Assembly (NCBI GenBank): GCA_964035545.1 | Contig: OZ037765.1 | Location: 4,895,698-4,959,697 of the forward strand | DNA: 64,000 bases | Source of the DNA: Bugula neritina | Taxonomy: Eukaryota > Bryozoa > Gymnolaemata > Cheilostomatida > Bugulidae | Direction of reading: 5' to 3' | Part shown: piece by piece, positions 1-11,231 of the stretch | Position numbering within the stretch: position 1 is the first letter of the stretch | Layout of the letters: every line of letters starts with the position of its first letter | Notes under the pieces: model-generated | The model's input: only the letters and a program-made list of their open reading frames with translations | Told to the model about the DNA's origin: nothing | The model's database searches: none | Made by a program: the position numbers and the translations under genes

Positions 1-1237
1 ACATTTTGCCTCCGTGGCACATAATTTCTAGGCTTTACCAATTCAAGGAGGTTCCTACAGCTTAATTATTACCTCAATATGGCAGCATTACAGTCATTAT
101 TAGCTACTGCAAACCTGTCACCTATCTACACAGCAATTACATGAACTATTCAACAAGGCTTTATTACAAAACAACCACCTCATATGATTTGGGCCCGGTT
201 TTTAAAAATGCTCACCCCCAAATATAACTGTATTCCAGTCAACTATTAATGAAATATACACATTATTACACAGCTGTGTAACAATATTTAAATAACAATA
301 AGTATGATACCCATGATCTACAATACCACGACACATAATGCATGGCATTTTCTAAATAAGCAACATAATAAAACGTATCATCATGGCACCGCACTGTGTT
401 ATTATTTTAGTGCAAGTGGACATGTCAAATGAAACTGTATATTTTATATCTCTTCAGTATGTGCTTTTAAACACTCCATTGAGCTATACACTACTTTCAT
501 AGAAGTTTCATGCGTAACTTTGTACACCTATGCAAATTTCATACAAATCCTTAACTGACAAAATACCAACGACTAACAATATGCAGGTAGCTCTATTTTT
601 AAAAATATATTTTTGCATCCTTTTAGATTTAATTAAACAAGAAATGTAGTGATTCCCTATTCAGAGTATTACCAAATATTTTTGCAATTCAACAAATAAA
701 GAAAAAACGTCCCCAACATATATAAAAAGAAAAGGTAATCAAAATCTGAGCACCAGGTTTTCATTAAAAGTTTTAAGTTTTCGAAAAACCCAACATCCTG
801 GTGCACTTGTTTTTGCATCACGTCTTAGTGATATCATGTTATAAGTGGCATGATGATAAGCAGCTAGGCCGTGCATTTCTATGGGTGTTAACCAAAATAC
901 TAAAACCGCAAATACACAGACTGGCAAGATACCCTCGCGCAAACAAGATATTTCAAATTGAAAATTGCAATACATTAATTGGAAATGCACCAATTTTCCA
1001 TCAACTACATCAATGAGCTTAGTGGTGCTTCCCTGCATTCACACATCTCTAGGGTCTTCGCTAAGCGACAAATAATGGCGACAGCGTGATATTGATAACT
1101 TTTCTAATAAAAAAATAATTGCGTCTAAACTGCTGAGTAAGCACTCTTACAGTAAGCTGAAGAGAATTTTGTTTAGTTCGATAAGAAAAAAGATTACGAT
1201 CCAAATGATAAGCAGATGAGTTGAAGTAAAACCGCAC
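1..1237. other. TRAPPC9 intron 4, no exon recognised
   Basis: AT-rich sequence downstream of the last recognised TRAPPC9 exon. I see no further TRAPPC9 exon. A short open run after 1238 (reading LTVRVLTQQ) vaguely recalls the next TRAPPC9 segment, but it stops soon and I do not call it. Confidence 0.5.
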
Positions 1238-4200
1238 CTTGTCATAGCAAGCAATGGCTTCCCGGTATTGAGCAATCACGTCGGTAGTCGTCACGTTGAG
1301 CTTCGCTTTCGTTGATGCCAAATCCAAGTGACTAAAACTGTTTTGTAGTGAGAGAGAAGGGTCTTCAATACAAAAAGAAAATAAAATGATATTAATGCTT
1401 ATACAAAATTTCAAAGTCTTGCTATCAAATATAGAAGTGTGGGCTAAATTAAAAAATTAAAATCTTTACCAACCTTAATAAAAAGTATTTCATATAAAAA
1501 TTACGCTTTTTAATTTCAAAACGCATTAATAGCAATGAGCAAGCCGAATGCAATTAGTTTTCACTATATTTAGATGTTGTCCTCTTTATTTAATAGAATC
1601 AATAGTTTAAGAACAACAGCAGTGAAACTACATCAACTTATAGTGAAGATAACTCCAAAATGTCAAACAATACTGGTTAAAACATAGATTTTCCACTGCA
1701 AAGAATTTGATACATCTGTGCTGATGGTAAAGTTTAAAATATTTTTATTACTCAATTCTGATTTACAAATAAGTCATGTGATGATACGTTCTAAATATCT
1801 AAACATGCAAGCTAAAACTTCTCAAAGAAAATTGCCGCAAAGTTAGACCAACCAATAAAATATGAAACCAAGCATAAAATAAAAAAGTGTAAATCCTAAA
1901 AAGAGATTGATTGCTGAGCAGATAGATACAGAAAAAAATATTGCAGCCTTCATTAGACAACTTTTTTTTCAAGTTGCATCACAGTACTTGTATGCAATGA
2001 GTAAATTCTGAAAATTGTCAAATTAATCTATTTTTTCAATACAGCGACTATAGTCTAACAGCACCAACATTTTCAAAGACGTGAAAATGATATTCATCTA
2101 TTTATAATTTGCACACTCTGTCTGGTAGACCTGCCCTGCTCAGGCAACAGTAAAGAGGGTAATACCTAGTAAGAGGACCGGCGAGGAGCGGCCAGTGTAG
2201 GAGGAGTTCCTCTTCATGGTCCCCTCTCCTCCTGTCTTACTCAGTTCCTGAGCCATCAGCACCAAGCTGGAGGCCACAGCAATTCCCTCCAGTGCACCTG
2301 TCACATGGAGAAGACAACTACTAGAGAAGACAATTACTAGAGCAGACAACTCTCAGCAAGTTGCATCAAAAAACAGAAATACAGTCAATCAATGAACTAA
2401 AAATTTCTAGTTATAGTTATAGTTCAATGCAGCCAACTAACATATATGGATTGTTTGTAAAGCCAGGCTGGTATGAAATCTTTATTTACATTATGGAGTT
2501 ATCCTTCCAAAACAACAGTCGAATGGTGCAATTTATCGCTAACAGTCCAACACTGTATTAACTTTTGTGCATGTTTTAAGTTTGTTGATCGAACTCAAGT
2601 GATGATGCACAGCTACTCAGAGTACATTCTAAGTTAACATCATATGTGAAATGAAACGATAAACCTGGAGCTGCTGTAATTTCAACAATTTAATATACTG
2701 ACTATATTTTACCATGTAAGTAGAAATAAATCAGTGCTAAAAAATTTGAAAACAAAAATCCCTAATGGGTATAGCGATTGAAAACTGGTATTGAGAGACC
2801 AACTCCTAGCATCAGCCTACTAATCGAAAACGGTAATGTATACACATATCAAATGCAATTGTTTTGTCACTGTGTTCACACAGAGCCTGCTCAGAATTTA
2901 GTAATCTGGGATGATTAATGATTATAAATACCCATACATAATGATAATTTCTAACACAATAATTACATTCGAAGCACTCACTTTATTACAGTACATTTTA
3001 CTTTTTCGAATTTTTTGTCATATGCACTGTCTCACAATTTTTGCTAATTAAAAATAGCCAATCACACAAATTAAGCCGAAACCTAGTTTGATCATACGCC
3101 ACCAGAACCTTTGTCTAACTGATCACCACTAAACTATATGCACGTATCATTATTGCACGTTTTAATGAACATTATTCTGCCATAAACTTGCCGGAAACCC
3201 AAAACGTTGAGACAGTTAAATAGATGATAGATACTTACAGCCAACCCAAAGGTCATCACCTGTTGCTTTCAGCAAGTCCATTGCTGCCTGATACTGAACA
3301 ACAGCCTCGTTAGGCATATCAACAAGTAAACACAAGTCGCCTATCTGTTTACGGCACCTTGCTAAAAACCTGTTCCTGACAGCTCTACAACAAACATGTA
3401 AAGTAGTATACCAAGTGGTTATAAACATGCGTCTTGCAGCTCCAGAAATACTATGTAATACATATAAGCTATAGGTCCACAATCTTTGGCTCATACTGAA
3501 TATAAAAACCTAGCCCTAGTTCCATTGTCCCACTCCAACAATTGTATATTCAACTATAGACTTGAGCACAGTCTAACTTACTTCACTTCCAGGTCCATGC
3601 TAATCACGCCAAACTTTTCAAAAGGAGCTGTTAGGATTGACGGCTGTTTCAGCTGAACGTTGGTAGCAGTCAGTCTCCTCGACTCCAACACGTAGAATAT
3701 AGATCTACACATATACTCAATGTCATGGTTGAGATAACGGCATGCTTCATCACAATCCATGTAGCCAAGCATTCGTCTTCTCGTGTCATCCGATATATCC
3801 GATAGCACCTGGCTCAGCTCTTCATCACCATATTGGGGCAACTCTTTGTCAAATGCATTTGATTGGTCGGTGTAATGGTTTGGTTCAATAACCAGGGAAT
3901 CACTGGTTTGAGGTGAACCGTTGATTGATTCATTATGGTTTTCCGTCCTTTCCACTAGGATTTCCTTGTGTGGAATTCCCAGAATTACAAGCCGAGTATC
4001 GAGCAGCGTACTGTCAAACAAATTTTTCAAGTCTGTATACTGTTTCTCCAAATCTTCTCCGGATACCTGATCATTATATTGAGCTATGCATATCAATCCT
4101 AGAACTTTACGGTGATACTGAAAGTCGCCCCACTCGCTATTCTCCACTGGGTAATTCAATACGAAACGAGGAGAGAATTTTCGACCATCTTTTGTCACAG

Positions 4201-4336
4201 CAATTAAGTCTATTTTATTCACTTGGTCCCACAGCTGAAAAAATTTCTCCTTTGAGTTGAATGGGCCAATCGCTGAAACAAGAACGATGCAAGAACGGTG
4301 ATCTTCAGGCCTCTGTTTGTATTCCGGGTAACTCAT
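1238..4336 (-). CDS. TRAPPC9: TRAPPC9 (NIBP/Trs120) N-terminal part, 4 coding exons, continues off left edge
   Basis: Subunit of the TRAPPII tethering complex, which acts in Golgi and endosomal vesicle traffic as a Rab exchange factor. Coding exons on the minus strand are 4336-3582, 3384-3239, 2297-2166 and 1362-1238, all with GT-AG borders and matching phases (386 codons so far). Exon 1 starts MSYPEYKQRPEDH and holds the family's NEWGDFQYHRKVLGL block. Exon 2 has KQIGDLCLL and ends in DLWVG, which joins across the intron to CALEG, as in vertebrate TRAPPC9 (LWLG-AALEG). Exon 4 carries DVIAQYREAIACYDK. The vertebrate protein is about 1,150 aa, so two thirds lies outside the window. A splice acceptor (ttttcag) sits 2 nt before the ATG, so a non-coding 5' exon or a trans-spliced leader is likely. 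Family assignment is firm; the exon 4 acceptor was chosen because it is the one that keeps phase. Confidence 0.92.
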
Positions 4337-4737
4337 AACTGAAAACCAAAATAGATATTGTCCAATAAAAAAATGAGCTAAATATGACTTTCTTATTTAC
4401 AGCCTACAGTTACTCATTCATGTAAAACTAAGAGAATTGTAGAATTTAGTTATCATAAAAACAAACTAAAATGCTCGATAGGTATTTAGTATATAAAATA
4501 TAAAGCAACATGCATGTAAGGAAAATCACGTAGAAAATGAACAACTAAATTGAGCCATATTTATCAAGTTTTTGTTAAAAGAAAGACTCTAGCCTACAAT
4601 AACTCCTTATGATTATTCTATTGGTGTAATATAAAGAAGCGTATTGATGTAGAATAAATCTGATTAGTTGACCAAAAAAAAACAATTTATTGCAAATGAC
4701 AGAAAGATTTATTTGGGACAACTGGTCAATGGGTAAC

Positions 4738-5205
4738 TTACTACTCTTAGCTACAACTACAAGTACAACTACAAGTAATAGTACATCAAATTCAACATGA
4801 ACATATGTATTGTATAGGAGTTAAGATTAAGAATAAGTATCAGTGTGAGTACCAGTAGAATTAGAAGGTATCACTATAACAGCATAAGTATAATGCTATT
4901 ACATTACTATTAGTACTATAATAAATATAATACCTAGTAGTACTAGTAGTCAGTGACTGTAAGTATAGCACTGGTAACACTCACACTGACTCCAAGTATA
5001 ACTATTAGTATTATCAGTATTAATAGGCAGACCAACTACTACTAGTACTATTACTATTAGTACAGAGTACTAACTAACCAAGGGCAAGTGGGCAAGTAGT
5101 AACTAACTAAGACTTACAGTTAGTGTTACAGTTTCAGTTTGAGTTTGAGTTACAACTAGTACTACAAGTTACAGTTACTGTTAGTGTTACCATTTACGAG
5201 TAAGA
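4738..5205. repeat. Degenerate low-complexity tract of ACTA/AGTA words
   Basis: A run of about 470 bp built from ill-ordered words such as agtac, ctatta and agtagt, with no fixed period. A similar tract occurs at 43.3-44.4 kb. Confidence 0.7.
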
Positions 5206-5752
5206 CAGTCTGGCAGTTATAAAACATAACCAAGTTAACGTGTTAATTATAATTGATCATAGTGACCATCCAATAGCTGAAAAACTATAACTTTAATATT
5301 TGTAATAAGTAATTATTATGATTAACACATCAAATTTTCTAGCAATCGAGAAGTACAAAACGAAAACTTGTAGGTTTATTGTAGTCTGCTTTTACGCTCG
5401 ATAAAGGTCTTGCTTCATTTTATTCAAAAATAATAAAAACTGTTGTAGAGCGTAGCGGGCAAGAATTAATAGCACGTAATCTAGACATAAGGCAGGCCGC
5501 AAGATCAATTTCAGTCATTACTCTAACGATAACATTGAAACAAAGAAAACTGAGCTAGAGTCAAGGACATTGCTGTAAAATGATATACATGTTGGCCAGA
5601 GTCAAATACTTATATTGATATTCAGATTGCTTACTCCACTTTCACATCAGTTTAAACTGAGCAAAGGTTTAAACCTACTAGAAATCATATGGTTCTTTTT
5701 AGAAATAGATTGAACCAGTTCTAATATAATTGTAACTACATCTGTGATCTGT

Positions 5753-5876
5753 AAAAATCTACAATACTTTCAGTTTCTAGTTCTAAATTAAAATGAAAAT
5801 CTAAATCATTTTAATTTTTATTAGAATAGGTAGCCTTTAGAACTATTACTAGAAACTGAAAGCTTTGGAGATTTTT
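5753..5876. repeat. Imperfect inverted repeat / hairpin
   Basis: Outer arms 5753-5787 and 5836-5876 pair with a few bulges (the core TTTCAGTTTCTAG pairs with CTAGAAACTGAAA). An inner perfect 12-bp pair lies at 5785-5796 and 5806-5817. It could be a small foldback relic or MITE. Confidence 0.6.
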
Positions 5877-5977
5877 TATTTTAATGCAAGTTTGAAATGC
5901 TGACACTAGTTCGTTTGCATCACTTTATACTAGAGTAAAGTTTTTTAATCTATTTTATTTGACTTGTCATTCAGAAT

Positions 5978-8900
5978 ATGGCCAATATAAATATAGAAGA
6001 TGTGTTTACAAAGATGTCACTCTCTGGAAAATCAGCTGTAGAATTGATAGAAAAGAACAAAACTGCTTCATCGAATGCAGATGTTGATATCTATTATCTC
6101 CAAGTAAACCAATATACTGGGTAACGTAGATGACGCTTTCACTAATAAACAAATCTAAGCCAAATTCTAAATATATAGTCATGAATCAGGTTCTAAAACT
6201 TATTAAGCTAACTTCAAATATAATTTTCAAATTTAACGAAGAATACTTTTAAAATAAATTGATAGATATTTTTATTTTATACTGTTGTAAAATTCTGCTT
6301 CACTAGGAAATAATAGGGCGACTCTTAAGTCGTAGATTCTTTTTAGTTAATTGATAATTTGTAGGACATCAAAAGATTCGGTTGCAGACGGTAGACTGGC
6401 AATTCTCTGTTCCACTCATAATGTCAGAATATATGACTCTACAAGACTCGTCAGGACAGCAACAATTAATGGTGAGGCAACTCCCACACTCTACAGCATG
6501 TTTTGATATGTGTCATGTTATATAATACTTATCAGCCAATGTTTTTTACAGGATCTGAGGCTCAAGTTAGCAAAGTGAGGTTTGGACACAACTCACCTGA
6601 CCTAGTTTACACCTGCTCTCTTGACTCTAAGATAAGGTAGTCTAGTATTTCTAACTGCTTTTATTTTAATATAGAAACTGATTTAACTAATATTTTGCTT
6701 TATTTATGCTTTGATTCAAGTTTTTATGATACAGGCATGTTTAATGTAATATTTTATGCAGTACACTATCAAATGGATATAGCTTCACTATTTTAAGAAT
6801 GTTTTAATATTGTAAAAGTAATAGACTTGTTTACTATAAGAAAATAATCTGTCTGCGTTGAGTTTAGTACCTTTTAGTGCCAATCTGCTTAGTGGAGTGC
6901 TAGATAGGTGTATGTTCTTTATATCGTTATTGACATGTAGTTGAATTATTATCAATAGACTTTGTCACCAAGTTCAGCAGTACCTGCTAGGAGAATGATG
7001 CACACAATTCAGCACTGAGATTTCATATTATTACCCAGTTTAATATTTCTGAAACTCCACCCCTTCCATAATCCCGAATAAAGCATATCATGTTTTTTTA
7101 AATAAAGGTTTCATTCCCTACTCTTGTGAGTCAACTTATACAACTGTCATGTGATAATGTAGCATATAATGTGTATATTTGGTTTACTGTTAGGAGCTGG
7201 GATCTAAGAACGAAACTAGAAGCACCAGCATCAACCTTTAAAGGTCACTTTGAGTTCTTCAAGTTTTTCTGAGTTGTGCATTTAAGATTAGCCACTTCTG
7301 TAATATGTATGCTGGTGTGTGCCAAGTCTTGTAACGGGAGTTATCTGTTCTATTACAGCATCTGGTAACACTTCTTCATCTTTCCTGTCATTTGACATGA
7401 CACATAATGACAGGTTCTTGTGTGCAGGCACAAAGCTTCACAAGGAGAATGTTTATGTCTATTTTTGGTGAGATGTGTTCCATGAATAGTAAAACTGTCT
7501 TGATAATAGAATGTGTTGTACTCATATAATAAAATTATCTATATAAATTACATGTTATGTTAAATTGTTATTGCTCCATGTTATGAGCATATGATAATTC
7601 GGAAGTTGTGCAAGTCAAGGGGTGTGTCTGTTGCAGGGATCACAGGCAACCCGACTCCGTAGGCTGCTATGAAGACCTCCATAGTGATGACATCACACAG
7701 GTGAGTAGCTGTAAACTTCAGGTAGGTTATTCAGTGTACAAACTGGCTACAATCCATCACCTTATTATCACTTAATGAGAGTGGCTGCGTTTTATTGATA
7801 TTAACTTTTTTTGTTAAATTCTGTTGAAACTTCTAGATTCATGCATTTATTTAATATTGTTAAATTCTGTTACAAATTCTAAGTTCATACATTTATATTA
7901 AAGTGTTTAAAGTAGGTAAATTAAAGTTGATGTGTACCACTGCCTCTGCTGCTGCTGATTGGATTATTTGGTATGTTCCAAGGTGAGATTCCACCCGAAT
8001 AAGCAAGACATGTTACTCACAGCTAGTGATGATGGGTTAGTCAACTGTTTGGATATCAGTCAGCCTTCTGAGGAAGACGCTTTGCTCTATACTTTGGATA
8101 CGACTTCTACGCCGGTATGTATGTAATACAGTACAGTGTTTTCCTATGCTATATATCTCTGTATTTTATCTACCTGTATTATATACTTACCCCGCACTTA
8201 CTACTTATCCTATAGGCTTCATGTGTTTAATCTATGGATTTATCTATGTACTTACTTTGTACACTTACTCATGTATAATTACTCTGTACACTTACTCATG
8301 TATACTTACTCTGTACACTTACTCTGTTCACTTACTCTGTACACTTACTCATGTATACTTACTCTGTACACTTACTCTGTATACTTACTCTGCCTGTTTT
8401 AGGATAAGCTAGCATGGCTAGATGACGATTCAGCTTTCATATCTACGTTCTGCAATACAGCATATATATGGAATACTGACACAGTATGTGAACCCTTAAT
8501 TCTATAGCAACTTTTAAATGTCTATATTCTATACACTATATACACATGTATGTCTCTCTCACATTGAACGCACATTATTATATCACAGTAATGAGTGACC
8601 CTCGATGTTTATATTTTCAGGGTGATGAGTCAGTGAAGCGTAACCTGGAACACTTTCAGGTGTGTAGCTTCTATAGACTGTAATACATTATATCTACTGG
8701 TATGTGATCCTGTATTATGTATCCTTCTCTTGTTTGATCATTCTGTCTGCAGGACCAACTTAAGACTCATCGTGTGGACTACTTAGTCGACTGTTTCGTT
8801 AACAGCTGTAACACGCCAACACTCCTCGCTGGAAACGACAAGTATGTACTATATATGTACTATATATACTCTGTATACTTACTCTGTATAATCACAAGTA

Positions 8901-9961
8901 TGTACTATATATGCACTATATATACTCTGTATACTCACAAGTATGCATGTACTATATATGCACAGCAAGCATTTTACATTCACAGCTATTAAAGTCACTA
9001 TCACTACTTGATATAAATTGACGGTTTTAATTTTTTGATTGATTTGTTTTTATAAAATAAGTACTGGTTATGTTGCTTGCGCTAGCCTACTGTCCTGTGT
9101 TGTTTTTCATTGTGTTAGATGTGACGGTCTCCTCTTTACCCTCAGTGATGAGCCCTCCACCCATTTAGGAACTTTGCCATCCGCACACTCAGAGTGGATC
9201 AGGGCGTGTTGCTATAACAAGATTGTAAGTATTTCAATACTTGGCTACCAGTTCAGTATAATATTTGTGTGTGTACTGTATATTATATGAGTATAATACA
9301 CACATAGTAACTGTATACTATATGAGTATAATATATGTACTAACTGTATACTATATGAGTATAATATATGTACTAACTGTATACTATATGAGTATAATAT
9401 ACGTACTAACTGTATACTATATGAGTATAATATATGTACTAACTGTATACTATATGAGTATAATATATGTACTAACTGTATACTATATGAGTATAATATA
9501 CGTACTAACTGTATACTATATGAGTATAATACACACATAGTAACTTTATACTATATGAGTATAATATATGTACTAACTGTATATTATATGAGTATAATAC
9601 ACACATAGTAACTGTATACTATATGAGTATAATATATGTACTAACTGTATACTATATTAGTATAATACACACATAGTAACTGTATACTATATGAGTATAA
9701 TATGTGTACTAACTGTATACTATATGAGTATAATATATGTACTAACTGTATACTATATGAGTATAATACACACGTACTAATTGTATACTCTATGTGGTAA
9801 CTTTGTTTCAGTCACAGAGTCTGTACACTGTTGGAGAAGATGCACTTCTTTGCTGCTGGAAACCATCTGAATCAGTCAAAGCCTCTCCTTCTAACTCCAG
9901 GTCAGCGAAGGCGGGTCATACAAAGTCAGCAAGAGACAGGAAACCTTATACTAGACCCTGA
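5978..9961 (+). CDS. WDR89: WDR89 WD-repeat protein, complete, 12 coding exons
   Basis: A WD40 beta-propeller protein of poorly defined cellular role. Exons: 5978-6120, 6365-6471, 6552-6636, 7194-7243, 7359-7467, 7637-7700, 7983-8114, 8403-8483, 8621-8659, 8753-8841, 9119-9224, 9812-9961; total 1155 nt, 384 aa plus TGA, close to vertebrate WDR89 (about 387 aa). Diagnostic blocks: SDDITQVRFHPNKQDM then SDDGLVNCLDI and EEDALLYTLDTTST in exons 6-7, which match the family's DDVTQVRFHP...SDGLVNVFDI...EEDALV run; WD-type ends VRIYD and IRSWDLR; and the last blade ending LLCCWKP before a basic tail. All splice sites are GT-AG; the weakest donor is GTCACT at 7244, supported by phase. A splice acceptor (cattcag) lies 3 nt before the ATG. 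Introns 7 and 11 hold tandem repeats. Confidence 0.92.
8251..8396. repeat. Minisatellite, 13-14-bp unit, in WDR89 intron 7
   Basis: About ten copies of a unit like acttactctgtac (variants actcatgtat, actctgttc), ending against the acceptor of WDR89 exon 8. The pyrimidine-rich units form the polypyrimidine region of that acceptor. Overlapping ORFs here are repeat artefacts. Confidence 0.85.
8843..8963. repeat. Short irregular tandem repeat after WDR89 exon 10
   Basis: Repeated phrases tatgtactatata and actctgtatact begin immediately at the exon 10 donor and continue for about 120 bp. Confidence 0.6.
9272..9795. repeat. 33-bp minisatellite in WDR89 intron 11
   Basis: About 16 copies of a unit that contains TATACTATATGAGTATA, itself an inverted repeat (TATACT/AGTATA). 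Variants end in either atatatgtacta or acacacatagta. Since 33 is a multiple of 3, open frames run through on both strands and are not genes. Confidence 0.9.
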
Positions 9962-10153
9962 TTACTTGTAGAATTAGGAGTTGTGCTACCAACTACTACT
10001 TTATAATACATGTCTTAGTGTATATATGGAACTGTATATATGGATTTTATAAACTCATTTATTTTTATCTAAATATATTGTGAAGCAATTTTAAAGTGAT
10101 TGTATATAATGTGGATATGTGTGTAATACAATGTCATGTTACAATAGCTATTT

Positions 10154-10159
10154 AATAAA
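10154..10159 (+). terminator. Polyadenylation signal for WDR89
   Basis: AATAAA 193 nt after the WDR89 stop, followed by a T/GT-rich stretch at 10170-10210. It is the clearest poly(A) signal downstream of this gene. Confidence 0.6.
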
Positions 10160-10565
10160 ATTTTCATTACTTTAAGATGTAAGGTTGTGTTTTTTGGAAT
10201 TGTCTTATTTTGTTAATTATTATGTGAATGAATGATGCTGGGAAAGCTTGATATTTCTCTTGAGAGTATTTGCTGTACTGTGCAGGGTCAGCTGTGGCCT
10301 CTAATAGAGTCTTCAACAAGTGTTGATTCTGTAATATAAGATGTAACTACTTGTCTTGAATCACTATAAGATATACTGTAGCTGCTAATATCCAACATAA
10401 CTTATGTAGGGGAATGTTTAGTTTAAGCCTAATTCACCATCGTAACATTAAGCTTAGGTTTTAAGCGTAGAAGGGAAACAGAACAATTGACTGTTGTGGT
10501 AAATTAGTAAGCCCTTGTGTGATGTGACCATATGTGACAATTGCAACTACTATAGCACTTATTAT

Positions 10566-11171
10566 TCAATTATATTGCTCATCAAAACTTGTAGTATGGC
10601 TCAATATGTAAATGAGACTGTTGGCATCAAGTTGTCTCATAGCACTTTTTAGCTCAATAATAATGCCTGCACACTGCAAGGAAAATACTAGTTAATTACA
10701 ATAAATTAAAAATTCACATGTGCATACCTTGAAGATGGCCTGGTGCTTAGGAATGTCGAAGAGTTTTCCTTCCTTTACTATTGATTCTATCAACCATGTA
10801 TATCGAGCTAAAGCATACATGTGCGTAGTCACAATCTTGTTTTACTTGGTGAACATTTATGATTAAATAAAAAAAGATTTTGAACAAGACACTGCATAAT
10901 TTACTAAACAAAATGATCAGTTGACCTTAAATTACAATATTAAATAATCAAACCTTCAAATGTGACGAACTGCAAGTTGAAGCCATTAGCAGTTGCCTGC
11001 CCTTTAGTTTTAAATCCAATCTTAAGGGCATCAGATTTTATGATAAAGGCTTGTGGCTGGTCAACGGAGTTGCATGTTTCATAAACCAGAGTAGAGTGTC
11101 GAGTTCCTACAGTAGGCTATATAGTCTTTACATGTATATAAGAGGGATATGTTTACAGATACATATAGTCT

Positions 11172-11231
<60 letters not shown>

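Larger units (their letters stand above)
4339..5974. promoter_or_regulatory. Intergenic region between divergent TRAPPC9 and WDR89 (putative bidirectional promoter)
   Basis: About 1.6 kb separates the first coding exons of TRAPPC9 (minus) and WDR89 (plus), so the genes are head to head. Both first coding exons begin at a splice acceptor just before the ATG, so the true start sites and any non-coding first exons must lie in here. It contains a degenerate simple repeat of AGTA/ACTA words (about 4740-5200) and an imperfect inverted repeat at 5753-5876. No clear TATA box or CpG-rich block stands out. The promoter role is inferred from gene orientation only. Confidence 0.45.

Noticed and set aside
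1061-1237. Extension of TRAPPC9 exon 4 into LTVRVLTQQ
   Set aside because: The similarity is only a few residues and the frame soon stops; the AAG|GTGCGG donor at 1238/1237 fits better.
9245-9540. Open frames on both strands in the WDR89 intron 11 array
   Set aside because: The 33-bp unit is a multiple of 3, so open frames are expected by chance.
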